Shown here: in pieces, positions 1-8,577 of the stretch | Layout of the letters: every line of letters begins with the position of its first letter | Position numbering within the stretch: the stretch's first letter is position 1 | From: an uncultured Bacteroidales bacterium | Lineage (GTDB): Bacteria > Bacteroidota > Bacteroidia > Bacteroidales > UBA932 | Length of the DNA stretch: 64,000 nucleotides | Direction of reading: 5' to 3' | Assembly (NCBI GenBank): GCA_947630665.1 | Contig: CANRID010000001.1 | Span: forward strand, 78,501 to 142,500 | The notes under the pieces: model-generated | Database searches by the model: none | What the model was told of the DNA's origin: nothing | The model's input: only the letters and a program-made list of their open reading frames with translations | Translations under genes and position numbers: made by a program

Positions 1-720
1 CCAGGAAGCAAAAAATTCATACGATTTTATCAGGGTTCAGACAGTTTCATCAATGGAGAAACCCGATATTGTATTTGGATTGGTGAAGCCGAACGAGAAG
101 AAGCAGAAAAAATACCGCCAATTAAGTATAGAATAGATGCCGTCGCTGTTTTTCGGAGCAAAAGTGTGGCAGCATCCACAGTCGAAGCCGCAGAATACCC
201 TCATTTATTTAGGCAACGGGCGCATCGAGATGGTCTAGCTCTTTTAGTTCCTAGGGTTTCATCAGAAAGACGACAATATATTCCGATTGGATTTGTCGAT
301 TCAAACACTATTGCATCAGATTCCCTCCAAGTTGTTTATGGCACAACATTGTTTACATTTGCAGTATTAGCAAATCGCATGCATACGATTTGGTTATCGG
401 CTATTGGTGGAAAGCTTAAAAATGATTATAGATACTCCAATTTGGTTTATGATTCTTTTCCATTCCCGAAATTGACGACTGTCGAAAAAGAGGAATTGGA
501 GCGTCTTGCTCAAAATGTTCTCAATATCCGCGACGAACATTTCGACATGACACTTGGCGAGATGTATAATCCCGAAACCATGCCCGACGAGCTGCTCGAA
601 GCCCATCATCAACTCGACCTCGCCGTAGAGCGCATTTACCGCCCCGAGCCGTTCACCTCCGACGAAGAACGTCTCGAACATCTTTTTAAACTTTACGCTA
701 AAATGACAAAAAATGAATAA
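1..720 (+). CDS. C-terminal part of MmeI-like (class IIL) DNA methyltransferase, 5' truncated by window edge
   Basis: Frame 1 is open from base 1, so the gene starts outside the window; about 239 residues are visible. The first part (FIRFYQGSDSFINGETRYC and onward) looks like the target-recognition region of MmeI/YeeA-type N6-adenine methylases, with the usual SNLVYDSFPFP motif near residue 150. The helical tail (EMYNPETMPDELLEAHHQLD) is typical of this family's C-terminus. Catalytic motifs would lie upstream and are not seen. The stop overlaps the next gene by 8 bp, so the methylase heads a four-gene operon with a helicase and a nuclease. That suggests a multi-subunit defence system rather than a lone methylase. 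Family assignment is from motif recognition. Confidence 0.85.
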   Translation, partial: PGSKKFIRFYQGSDSFINGETRYCIWIGEAEREEAEKIPPIKYRIDAVAVFRSKSVAASTVEAAEYPHLFRQRAHRDGLALLVPRVSSERRQYIPIGFVDSNTIASDSLQVVYGTTLFTFAVLANRMHTIWLSAIGGKLKNDYRYSNLVYDSFPFPKLTTVEKEELERLAQNVLNIRDEHFDMTLGEMYNPETMPDELLEAHHQLDLAVERIYRPEPFTSDEERLEHLFKLYAKMTKNE

Positions 721-1453
721 TTTAGTAAAAGACTCTTTGACAGGAGGACTAACAGCCCTTGCAAGTACATCTGACAATCCAATAATCTCAGTAACTGTTG
801 CGACTGGTGCGCCCATTATAGTTTCACTTACTACAGATTTTTTATCGAGGATTCTTAGTTCTTTGCAATCGTTAAGGTTGTTAAGAGGCTTACATTCTAT
901 AGATAAGAAGATAAATAACAAACTGTTTCAAGGTAAAAAAGTACGTCATGATGGAGATATGTCCGTCGTTAATGGAAATCAAGCAAAACAAGTCCTTGAG
1001 GGAATCATACAAAATATCACCGACGAGTACGAAGAAAAGAAAATGGAAGTGCACACGAACTTTTTTACAAATCTTTGCTTTGATGAACGTATCGTATTTG
1101 AACAGGCGCTATATCTCACACGAGTTTTGAAGCAGTTAAGTTATCGGCAGCTTGTTCTCATTGCCATAAGCCATGATAAGCCATTGGAAGCTGGAGGTTG
1201 GCAATTTAAATTTAAAGATTCAGGAAACCAAAATTTGGAAAAATTTGCAGATCTATATAGTGAAATTCAGAATTTGGAACAAATGAGGATCATTGAAGAT
1301 TCTAATCGAGGAGTTACATTAGGGGGGTCATCTGCCCCATTAAGATTAAGTTTGTGGGGTAATATAATTTACGAAGAAGTTGGTCTTGCATCAATGCCCG
1401 AAGATGACAAACAGATAGTGCTACAAATGATTTCAAGTGTAAACAATGGATAA
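713..1453 (+). CDS. Uncharacterised protein of methylase-helicase-nuclease operon
   Basis: I do not recognise this 246-residue protein. Residues 20-50 are apolar (NPIISVTVATGAPIIVSLTT) and could form a membrane-associated or buried helix. Residues 85-115 are charged and helical, and the rest has no motif I can name. It overlaps the methylase upstream and the helicase downstream by 8 bp each, so translation is probably coupled and the product is probably a dedicated subunit of the same system. There is no signal peptide and no nuclease or NTPase signature. It could be a specificity, adaptor or regulatory component; that is inference from position only. Confidence 0.75.
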   Translation: MNNLVKDSLTGGLTALASTSDNPIISVTVATGAPIIVSLTTDFLSRILSSLQSLRLLRGLHSIDKKINNKLFQGKKVRHDGDMSVVNGNQAKQVLEGIIQNITDEYEEKKMEVHTNFFTNLCFDERIVFEQALYLTRVLKQLSYRQLVLIAISHDKPLEAGGWQFKFKDSGNQNLEKFADLYSEIQNLEQMRIIEDSNRGVTLGGSSAPLRLSLWGNIIYEEVGLASMPEDDKQIVLQMISSVNNG

Positions 1454-3419
1454 TCTTGTAAATGTTGAATATGCCCAAACGGGCAAGTCGAGCAATACCG
1501 ATGAACTCGGTATGCGCGAAATGCAGGCAATGGTTTATGCCCAGCGTCATCGTCAGCACCTGCTTGTAAAGGCCCCTCCGGCATCGGGCAAGAGCCGCGC
1601 CATGATGTTTGTGGCTCTTGACAAGCTTGCAAATCAAGGTATCAAAAAGGTAATTGTAGCCGTACCGCAGCAAAACATAGGGCGCAGCTTCAACAACACT
1701 TCACTTAAGAAATTCGGTTTCTTCGAGGATTGGAAAGTTACCCCGTATTGGAACCTTTGCATGGCTGCCGGTAGTGAAAATTCCAAGAAATCAAAACTAC
1801 GGGAGTTCTTAGACCATCCGTCAGCCAAGATCTTGATATGCACTCATGCCACCCTGCTTAACGCACTGAACGGAATCGAAGCAGAGAAACTCAACGGTGT
1901 GTTCTTTGGTATCGACGAATTTCATCATGGTTCAGCGGAAGAGAGCAACCGGCTCGGATCATTCATTCGCAGGCTGCTGAATGAGACATCAGCACATATT
2001 CTTGCAATGACGGGTTCATACTTCCGCGGCGATGCCGTGCCGGTGATGCGTCCCGAGGATGAGGCGTTATTTCAGCCAGCCATAAATTATAATTATTATC
2101 AGCAACTGAATGGCTACCGTTGGCTAAAAAGTCTTGGCATCGGGTATAGCTTCTTTCAAGGAAATTACCTCACGGCTATTCCAGATGTGCTGGATACGAC
2201 AAAGAAGACGCTTATCCATATTCCGCACCCCAACAGCAAGACCGGAGCGTTTATGGACAAGTACGACCAGGTTGCCGAAATCATCAAGTGCATCGGAGAA
2301 ATTGAATCGTGCGATTATGACAATTATATCTATAAAGTCAGAACGAACGACGGTCGCTTGTTGATAGTAGGCAATCTTGTGGAAGACAACACGGAACGCA
2401 GAAGCGCATTGCAAAATTATCTGCGAAGAATGAATCGCCGCGATTCAATGGATATTCTTATCGCGCTCGGCACTGCCAAAGAGGGCTTCGATTGGGAATG
2501 GTGTGAGCATTGTATCACTATCGGTATCCGTGCCTCGCTTACGGAGGTGGTGCAAATCATCGGCCGTTGCACCCGCGACTGTGAGGGAAAGACCCATGCT
2601 CAGTTCACAAACCTTATACCGTGTCCCGATGCCACACAAGACGATGTTTCAATGGGTGTAAATGATTTTCTGAAAGCTATTGCGGCCTCGCTGCTGATGG
2701 AACAGGTTATGGCACCTAAATGGAACTTCAAGACCAAACTGGATGATGAAAAAAAGCCGGGCAAGACAACTACGCCGGAGGAAGATCACGTTATTGAGGT
2801 GAAAGGTCTGCCTGCCCTGAATGATAAAACCAGGGCTATTGTTGAGAACGATCTCGACACTCTTGTTGCAACCACACTCTCTGATAAGAATATCCGGGAA
2901 GCCATCATTGGTGAAGGCATGACAGAAATGATTACCGAGGTTTATATCCCGAAAATCATTCGCGATACTTATCCAGACCTGAACGAGGAAGAAGTCGATG
3001 CCGTTGCAAAGCATACAATCCTGACTATCGCCACACAGGGCGAGCAGATTGTAGGGCCAGATGATTCCGGCAATAGATTCATTAAGATTGCCAACAAATT
3101 TGTCAATCTTGATGACCTTGATATCAATCTTATAGCTGAAATCAATCCTTTCCAGAGAGCCTACGAAGTAGTTTCCAAATCGCTGACTCCCGAAGTGCTG
3201 CGTACCATTCAGTATGTTATAGAGGATAAGCGTTCAGAAAAACTTACTGATGAGGAAGCAATTTTGCTTTTTACAAAATACCTCCCCAAGTGGCGTGAGG
3301 AAAACCCGGGTAAAATTAAGCCGGAGATTACCGATGGCGATCCGTTGGCTCGCCGCATTGCTCTCGCTATTGAACATCTTCGTCAATTGAAACGCAATAA
3401 ACTCGCACAGCAACAATGA
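1446..3419 (+). CDS. Superfamily 2 DEAD/DEAH-like helicase of defence operon
   Basis: A 657-residue SF2 helicase or translocase. Visible motifs in order: Walker A APPASGKS at 43-50, motif II DEFH at 157-160, motif III TGS at 189-191, a motif V-like LGTAKEGFDW at 341-350, and motif VI QIIGRCTRD at 370-378 with the arginine finger. About 280 residues follow with no recognisable nuclease domain. It overlaps its neighbours by 8 bp and 4 bp, placing it between the methylase-linked unknown protein and a GIY-YIG-type protein. In restriction or DISARM/BREX-like systems such helicases drive DNA translocation or remodelling. The exact system type is not identified. Confidence 0.88.
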   Translation: MDNLVNVEYAQTGKSSNTDELGMREMQAMVYAQRHRQHLLVKAPPASGKSRAMMFVALDKLANQGIKKVIVAVPQQNIGRSFNNTSLKKFGFFEDWKVTPYWNLCMAAGSENSKKSKLREFLDHPSAKILICTHATLLNALNGIEAEKLNGVFFGIDEFHHGSAEESNRLGSFIRRLLNETSAHILAMTGSYFRGDAVPVMRPEDEALFQPAINYNYYQQLNGYRWLKSLGIGYSFFQGNYLTAIPDVLDTTKKTLIHIPHPNSKTGAFMDKYDQVAEIIKCIGEIESCDYDNYIYKVRTNDGRLLIVGNLVEDNTERRSALQNYLRRMNRRDSMDILIALGTAKEGFDWEWCEHCITIGIRASLTEVVQIIGRCTRDCEGKTHAQFTNLIPCPDATQDDVSMGVNDFLKAIAASLLMEQVMAPKWNFKTKLDDEKKPGKTTTPEEDHVIEVKGLPALNDKTRAIVENDLDTLVATTLSDKNIREAIIGEGMTEMITEVYIPKIIRDTYPDLNEEEVDAVAKHTILTIATQGEQIVGPDDSGNRFIKIANKFVNLDDLDINLIAEINPFQRAYEVVSKSLTPEVLRTIQYVIEDKRSEKLTDEEAILLFTKYLPKWREENPGKIKPEITDGDPLARRIALAIEHLRQLKRNKLAQQQ

Positions 3420-4612
3420 TCAACTGGGACAAGGAACTCGAACGAATATTTGAAGATCCGCTGTTTGCGGATGTTACCGCCCCACAGAAGCGGATAACAT
3501 CAAGCGACCGCCTTATCGCAGGCTTTCAGGAGATATTGGCTTTTTATGAAACCAATGGCCGCCTTCCGGAAGATAATCCGGCTGAAACATCGCTTTATCA
3601 TAAATGGGTCGGACTGCTGAAAAGCGAGAAGAAAGTAGAGCGTTGCCGTCCGTTTGATACCTGTGGTATCCTCCCTCAACCTGTTCAGACTGTCGAAGAA
3701 CCACAGCCTGAATATCAGCCCGAGCCTACCAAGAAAGAACAACTTGAAGCAATTTTCGATGATCCTCTGCTTGCTGATATTTGGGATACTACCAACCTCG
3801 GAGGATTATTTGATATCCCCGATTATATGCGAGAGCGCCTTAATGCCCGCAAAGAAGCCGAATATGTGGGGAAACGAGTGCCTTGTGAAGATTTTGACAG
3901 ATATGAAAACAACTTCAAAGAGATCCATCAGGGATTGAAATCTGGAAAATATCGTCTTATCAAGTTCAGTGTAAAGAATCTGAAAGTAGGGAGTTATTTC
4001 ATTGAAGATGGCATGATAGGTTATCTTGCAGCCTTTGATGATGAAGGACTAAATAAATACGGAGACCGTGACGGGCGCACTCGGGTAATCTATGAGAATG
4101 GCACTGAGTCGGATATCAAATATAAGACGATAACTAAGAATCTGTCCGTAACGGGTTATTCAGTAGTAGATTGTACGGAGATTACAGATGAAGAATTGCA
4201 GCAATATTTCACAATCAGCGACAACGATATCGAGAGTGGAATTATCTATGTATTGCGTTCAAAATCTGTCAGACCGGAAATAAAGGCTATCAAAGACCTG
4301 TATAAGATAGGATTTACCGTTACCTCGGTAGAAAGTCGTATTGCAAATGCGAAGAACGAACCGACATACCTATGTGCCGATGTTGAAGTTGTTGCCACAT
4401 GGAAAGTATATAATGTCAAATCCTCAACATTCGAGGCTCTTATCCATAAACTTTTTGCAGACGTGCAATTACAGGTAACTGTAGATGGTCATCGCCCCAA
4501 AGAATGGTTCGTGGTGCCATTCAATGTAATCAAAGAAGCCATAACCGCAATTGTTGCAGGCAAATCCATTGAATATAACCCGCAACTTCAACAAATTATC
4601 TATCTTGAATGA
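3416..4612 (+). CDS. GIY-YIG nuclease family protein (T5orf172/MUG113-type C-terminal domain)
   Basis: A 398-residue protein. The N-terminal 270 residues carry two related acidic segments (LERIFEDPLFADV near residue 7 and LEAIFDDPLLADI near 112), an internal duplication seen in helicase-associated proteins. From about residue 280 the pattern GIIYVLRSKS, then DLYKIGFTV, VESRI, PTYLCADVEV and a late FEALIH fits the T5orf172/MUG113 branch of GIY-YIG endonucleases. The start overlaps the helicase stop by 4 bp (ATGA). It is the natural effector nuclease of this operon. Nuclease activity is inferred from family; the branch is divergent. Confidence 0.82.
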   Translation: MINWDKELERIFEDPLFADVTAPQKRITSSDRLIAGFQEILAFYETNGRLPEDNPAETSLYHKWVGLLKSEKKVERCRPFDTCGILPQPVQTVEEPQPEYQPEPTKKEQLEAIFDDPLLADIWDTTNLGGLFDIPDYMRERLNARKEAEYVGKRVPCEDFDRYENNFKEIHQGLKSGKYRLIKFSVKNLKVGSYFIEDGMIGYLAAFDDEGLNKYGDRDGRTRVIYENGTESDIKYKTITKNLSVTGYSVVDCTEITDEELQQYFTISDNDIESGIIYVLRSKSVRPEIKAIKDLYKIGFTVTSVESRIANAKNEPTYLCADVEVVATWKVYNVKSSTFEALIHKLFADVQLQVTVDGHRPKEWFVVPFNVIKEAITAIVAGKSIEYNPQLQQIIYLE

Positions 4613-4681
4613 CTATGAGAATTTATCATATACCAAAGTTATTACAGACAACTTATTAGATCGAGAAGAATCCCAAAGGAT

Positions 4682-5031
4682 ATGACTATTGACGACATAC
4701 AAGGGCTGATATTCTCCGACGAATCACGGATGTCGGAACTGAAAAAGACAACAGGAGAGTGACGGTAAGCACTCGGCTTGCGCGAGGCAAGATTACGAAT
4801 CATAGCTTACAACGGGAGGAATGTCTTAAAGTGTCTTATAAGGCTTTGAGAGGGGGTTTCTACAAATCCACTAAGGGATTCAAACACTGTACCTATTTCA
4901 GAAAGGACTATTTCCTCCCCGCATTAAAAGATGGCGCAATCAAGCCATTATATCCCAATCTGCCCACCAATCATCCTAAAAAATACTGTCTTACGGAGCG
5001 GGCCAAGATGTGGAAAACAACAATAAAATAG
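4682..5031 (+). pseudogene. Collapsed remnant of an AlbA_2 (Schlafen-like) DNA-binding/ATP-binding protein
   Basis: An ATG at 4682 opens a 26-codon reading frame (MTIDDIQGLIFSDESRMSEL...KKTTGE) ending in TGA at 4760-4762. This is the normal N-terminus of AlbA_2-domain proteins, where the sequence usually continues after KKTTGEL. A second frame from 4759 then encodes about 90 residues whose second half (YFRKDYFLPALKDGAIK, NHPKKYCLTER) matches the winged-helix C-terminus of the same family. The core of several hundred residues between them is missing and the two pieces are in different frames. I read this as an internal deletion that killed the gene. The reader should not expect a product. The 5032-5237 stretch behind it holds nothing recognisable apart from the next promoter. 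Confidence 0.65.
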
Positions 5032-5222
5032 ATCGATTATGCATTTTCCAAAACGAGAAATAGATATAGTTGCTTATACGAAGCTCTTCTTTTCTCTTTT
5101 ATTAATGAAGATTATGAAATTTTCATTGATACGAATATTAGCAACAGTCATCTATTGAACAGTAAGTTGTGTCGGTATGAAATATGTCTGCCACGTCCAT
5201 ATCATTATCCCATTAAAATCAT

Positions 5223-5230
5223 TATATTTG
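5223..5230 (+). promoter_or_regulatory. Putative -7 box (TATATTTG) of the XRE regulator gene
   Basis: TATATTTG fits the Bacteroidetes -7 consensus TAnnTTTG and ends only 7 bases before the ATG at 5238. The transcript would be leaderless or nearly so. No good TTTG element is seen at the usual distance upstream, so the assignment is tentative. Confidence 0.4.
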
Positions 5231-5237
5231 CCAAATA

Positions 5238-5483
5238 ATGACAAATCAATTCGAGATATTATTTGGAGATAAGATAAAAAAACTGCGAGAGAGCCGCCGA
5301 TTACTGCAACGCCAAATGGCGATGTCATTGGGCATTGATGTGTCTATGTATAGCCGTATCGAGCGTGGAGAACGTCGGGCAAAGCGAGAACAAGTAATAA
5401 TTCTCTCTCAGATTCTTGATGTTGAAACCGAATACTTGTTGTGTCTATGGTTAGCCGACAGGAGAATCCGATTTGGCGGATAA
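5238..5483 (+). CDS. XRE-family controller protein, apparently frameshifted near its 3' end
   Basis: An 81-residue helix-turn-helix protein (KIKKLRESRRLLQRQMAMSL, then VSMYSRIERGERR), the usual small regulator in front of Bacteroidetes methylase genes; it probably times methylase and nuclease expression. The reading frame ends early in RRIRFGG. Shifting by +1 just after codon LA (position 5457/5458) opens TGESDLADKTLQMVIETRN and runs to a TGA at 5527-5529. That TGA overlaps the methylase ATG at 5526 as ATGA. The preserved coupling overlap suggests the ancestral protein was about 96 residues and that one base was gained or lost near 5457. A sequencing error or programmed shift is possible; there is no obvious slippery run. 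Confidence 0.8.
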   Translation: MTNQFEILFGDKIKKLRESRRLLQRQMAMSLGIDVSMYSRIERGERRAKREQVIILSQILDVETEYLLCLWLADRRIRFGG

Positions 5484-5525
5484 AACATTGCAAATGGTAA
5501 TAGAAACTCGTAATACGACAGGTTC

Positions 5526-6803
5526 ATGAAAACGATGCATAGATTGATACAGGGAGATAGTCGCAACTTGTCTCGTATAAAAGATAAATCCGTCCATCTT
5601 ATAATCACATCGCCTCCATATTGGCAATTGAAGGATTATGGGAACGACAGGCAAATAGGCTTTCATGACAGTTACGAAAATTATATAAACAATCTGAATG
5701 TAGTTTGGGCGGAATGTTTTCGAGTGCTGCATGACGGTTGTCGCTTATGCATAAATATCGGCGATCAGTTCGCCCGCTCGGTTTATTATGGCAGGTATAA
5801 GGTCATCCCTATCAGAACGGAAATAATACGCTTTTGCGAGATGCTCGGAATGGATTATATGGGGGCTATAATATGGCAAAAGCAAACTACGATGAATACG
5901 ACCGGCGGGGGCGCCGTCATGGGGAGTTTCCCCTATCCGCGTAACGGAATTCTGAAAATCGACTATGAATTTATACTTATCTTCAAGAAACAAGGTAAAG
6001 CCCCGATTCCGACAGTTGAACAGAAGAAACTTTCGGAGATGTCGAAAAAAGAATGGAATACCTATTTTTCATCGCATTGGAATTTCGGCGGAGCAAAACA
6101 GGATGGACACATCGCTGTATTTCCCGAAGAACTCCCACATCGTTTGATAAAGATGTTTTCTTTTGTCGGAGAGACTGTCTTCGATCCGTTTATGGGTAGC
6201 GGAACAACGGCATTGGCTGCTCGTAATCTGCAAAGAAATTCTGTCGGATATGAAATCAACCCTGACTTCAACCGGTATTATGAGGAGAAACTCTTTTCAT
6301 CATTATCGTTTAGTGAAGCTGAATATTCATTTGAGCAAGACGATTCGAAGTTCGAGATCAATGATAAAATGAGAGCTCTACCCTATATGTTCAACGACCC
6401 GCATAAGATGAACAGCAAGATAGATATCAAGCAGTTACAATTCGGTTCCAAAATAGATAAAAGCAGCAAGGATCGTGAGGAATATTTCTCGATAAAGACG
6501 ATTTTATCGCCCAATACCGCGATACTGAACAATGGCCTTACGATAAGACTTCTCGGCATCAAAGAAAAACCGTCAGTGAACGGAAATGCTACGAAGTTCT
6601 TGATGGAAAAAACGAGAGGTCGCAAAGTCTTTCTTCGATACGATTCGGTAAAATACGATGAACATAATATATTATTGTGTTACTTGTATTTAGATAATAA
6701 AACCTTTATCAATGCGCATATGTTGAAAAACGGATTAGTGGATGTGGACTACTCTTTCGATTTCAAATATAAAAACAAGTTTGAAAAATTGATAAACGTT
6801 TAA
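5526..6803 (+). CDS. Beta-class DNA methyltransferase fused to a C-terminal SNase-like domain
   Basis: A 425-residue site-specific methylase. Motif IV TSPPYW lies at 28-33 and motif I DPFMGSGTT at 220-228, the order of beta-class enzymes; SPPY is typical of N4-cytosine methylases. After a 70-residue linker, residues about 338-412 resemble a staphylococcal-nuclease fold (TIRLLGIKEKP, ATKFLMEKTRGRKVFL, YLYLDNKTFINAHML). The first catalytic arginine position is kept (R341), but the position of SNase Arg87 is not an arginine (DEHNILLCY), so this domain is more likely a DNA-binding or structural add-on than an active nuclease. It sits 3 bp before an MjaI-type endonuclease gene, the presumed partner. 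The start is fixed by the ATGA overlap with the controller frame. Confidence 0.88.
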   Translation: MKTMHRLIQGDSRNLSRIKDKSVHLIITSPPYWQLKDYGNDRQIGFHDSYENYINNLNVVWAECFRVLHDGCRLCINIGDQFARSVYYGRYKVIPIRTEIIRFCEMLGMDYMGAIIWQKQTTMNTTGGGAVMGSFPYPRNGILKIDYEFILIFKKQGKAPIPTVEQKKLSEMSKKEWNTYFSSHWNFGGAKQDGHIAVFPEELPHRLIKMFSFVGETVFDPFMGSGTTALAARNLQRNSVGYEINPDFNRYYEEKLFSSLSFSEAEYSFEQDDSKFEINDKMRALPYMFNDPHKMNSKIDIKQLQFGSKIDKSSKDREEYFSIKTILSPNTAILNNGLTIRLLGIKEKPSVNGNATKFLMEKTRGRKVFLRYDSVKYDEHNILLCYLYLDNKTFINAHMLKNGLVDVDYSFDFKYKNKFEKLINV

Positions 6804-6806
6804 TAT

Positions 6807-7490
6807 ATGGAAAGATACTCGATGAACTTCGGCAAGAAAGAACGCGTACTGAACTACGCTTGCCAAACATACCAACTCTCTCGACCGAACAAGGTCGGTG
6901 CCGTTATGGCGCTTATTCGCGATTGCCAGCCGACATCATTTGAAGAGTGGAGGATATGGTATTTTGAGAATGCGCATACAGCTGGCAAGAATCCTACGAA
7001 AATTACTGTCGAGAGTCTGAAAGAGTTGGGTGAAAGATTGTATGTTAAAATTATGGAAGTCGTTATTCCCGAATGGGAAACAGCATTCAGAGAATTGACG
7101 GAACAGGATTGTATCGATTACATCTATAATCTGACTATCAATCGCACTTATGACGGATATCTGCGAGAGAAATCGGTTATCAATGATGGCTTGGCAAAAA
7201 TATTTCCCGACATAGTGTTCGAAGAAAGCGATCCGGAATTAGACCACGCCGGAGATATTGATTACATCGCAAAGGTTGGAGACAAATGTATCGGGATACA
7301 AATCAAACCAATAACGGCGAGTACCAATTTCGGCAGCTATTCGTTGACTGAACGAATGAAAGCGAGCTTCGCGTCGTTCAAAGGACAGTTTGGAGGCGAG
7401 GTATTCATTGTATTTAGTTTAGACGGCGAAATTGCCAACAAAGATGTCGTCGAACAAATACGCGAAGAAATAATGCGTCTATCCGAATAA
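6807..7490 (+). CDS. MjaI-family type II restriction endonuclease
   Basis: A 227-residue protein matching what I know of the MjaI restriction endonuclease family (whose prototype cuts CTAG). A PD-(D/E)XK-like core is visible: acidic DPELDHAGDIDY at 142-153, then CIGIQIKP at 161-168 with the Q-x-K active-site pattern. N-terminal residues 40-60 (TSFEEWRIWYFENAHTAG) are a conserved family segment. It lies 3 bp behind the beta-class methylase and completes a controller-methylase-nuclease cassette in one transcript. The CTAG specificity is inferred from the family and should be treated as a hypothesis. Confidence 0.78.
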   Translation: MERYSMNFGKKERVLNYACQTYQLSRPNKVGAVMALIRDCQPTSFEEWRIWYFENAHTAGKNPTKITVESLKELGERLYVKIMEVVIPEWETAFRELTEQDCIDYIYNLTINRTYDGYLREKSVINDGLAKIFPDIVFEESDPELDHAGDIDYIAKVGDKCIGIQIKPITASTNFGSYSLTERMKASFASFKGQFGGEVFIVFSLDGEIANKDVVEQIREEIMRLSE

Positions 7491-7561
7491 CTATCTTAAA
7501 TGTCGTGAAGAGAACGCCGGCGAAAGTTTGTAGGAAGATTCCTAAAATAGAGGTTATAGAC

Positions 7562-8422
7562 TTATTTTGCGATATTGCTGGACTTAGTTTCGGAATGAAA
7601 AGCAAAGGCTTCAATAATATCAGTTTTAGTGCGAGGGGTGACTATGATTAAAGAAAAATAAGGGAACCGCCTTTGTAAGATCGATTCGACGGAGTCTGTA
7701 TAAAATTCCCGTTCAGTCCCTATATTCTCGAAATAATGCCAGTGATGCCAGGGGGCGAGGCGCATGCACTCTTTGATTTGCGCTTCCGACTGGGAAAGTT
7801 TCATAATGACCGCATGCGTTCCCTGTTCCAGCGATTGCAGCAGGACGTTGCAATCCGCTATTCCCGGAAGCACTGACAACGGCTCTTCTTGTTTGACGAT
7901 ATGGATACCTGCGAGCGCTCCGGCGGCAATAAATGCCGGTACGCCGGCCGTACGTTCTACGGGAATGCCGTTTTCGATAAACCGGTCGTATATATATTGG
8001 ACGGAAGAATAAAATCCCGCATCTCCTTCGGCAACGATGACGGCCTTTTTTGATTCCCGACAGGCTTGTGCGGCCTGTTCATATACCCGGTCGTAGGTCC
8101 TCAGTGCGGCATCCCGGTCTTTGCTCATGGGGAGAGGAAAAAGACAAACCCGTCGGGAATCTATTTCCAAGGCTTCCAGTATCCTGGCGGCCCGGGATGT
8201 ATTTCCTGATTTTTCTTTTTTCTCCGTCTCCGTATTCACCGGGATTTCCGATCCTGCCGTTTTCCTCCGGCCTTTTTCGGAAATGACGGAAGCTGGACAA
8301 TAAATGATATCCGCTTCCCGCAGGAGCCTGAGTCCTTTCAAGGTGATAAGTTCCGGGTCTCCCGGTCCTAAGGATACGAATGAAACGGGATAAATCGGGG
8401 TATTGGAAGATGGTACGCTCAT
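7562..8422 (-). CDS. cbiL: Precorrin-2/cobalt-factor II C20-methyltransferase
   Basis: A 286-residue SAM-dependent tetrapyrrole methylase that adds the C20 methyl to cobalt-sirohydrochlorin in the anaerobic B12 pathway. The signature SLGPGDPELITLKGLRLL lies at 17-34 and the second motif VAEGDAGFYSS near residue 128. The protein is longer than the usual 230-240 residues because of a polar insertion at about 45-75 (rich in K, E, T). It is separated from the other cbi genes by the divergently transcribed BtuF-C-D operon, with 155 bp between the two starts. Its stop lies 71 bp from the restriction gene end, so it marks the border between defence island and cobalamin locus. Confidence 0.93.
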   Translation of the reverse strand: MSVPSSNTPIYPVSFVSLGPGDPELITLKGLRLLREADIIYCPASVISEKGRRKTAGSEIPVNTETEKKEKSGNTSRAARILEALEIDSRRVCLFPLPMSKDRDAALRTYDRVYEQAAQACRESKKAVIVAEGDAGFYSSVQYIYDRFIENGIPVERTAGVPAFIAAGALAGIHIVKQEEPLSVLPGIADCNVLLQSLEQGTHAVIMKLSQSEAQIKECMRLAPWHHWHYFENIGTEREFYTDSVESILQRRFPYFSLIIVTPRTKTDIIEAFAFHSETKSSNIAK

Positions 8423-8577
8423 AGGGTAATTTCATTACAAGTTGTAAAGATAATGTTCATATTCTTTACAAGAATAATTTCTTTGCAAAAATATATCTCC
8501 ATATTAATAATCATCGTTTTCGTATTTCACTCAACTCTTAAATATTTTCCGTAATTTCGCACGTTTATCGAGAACTT

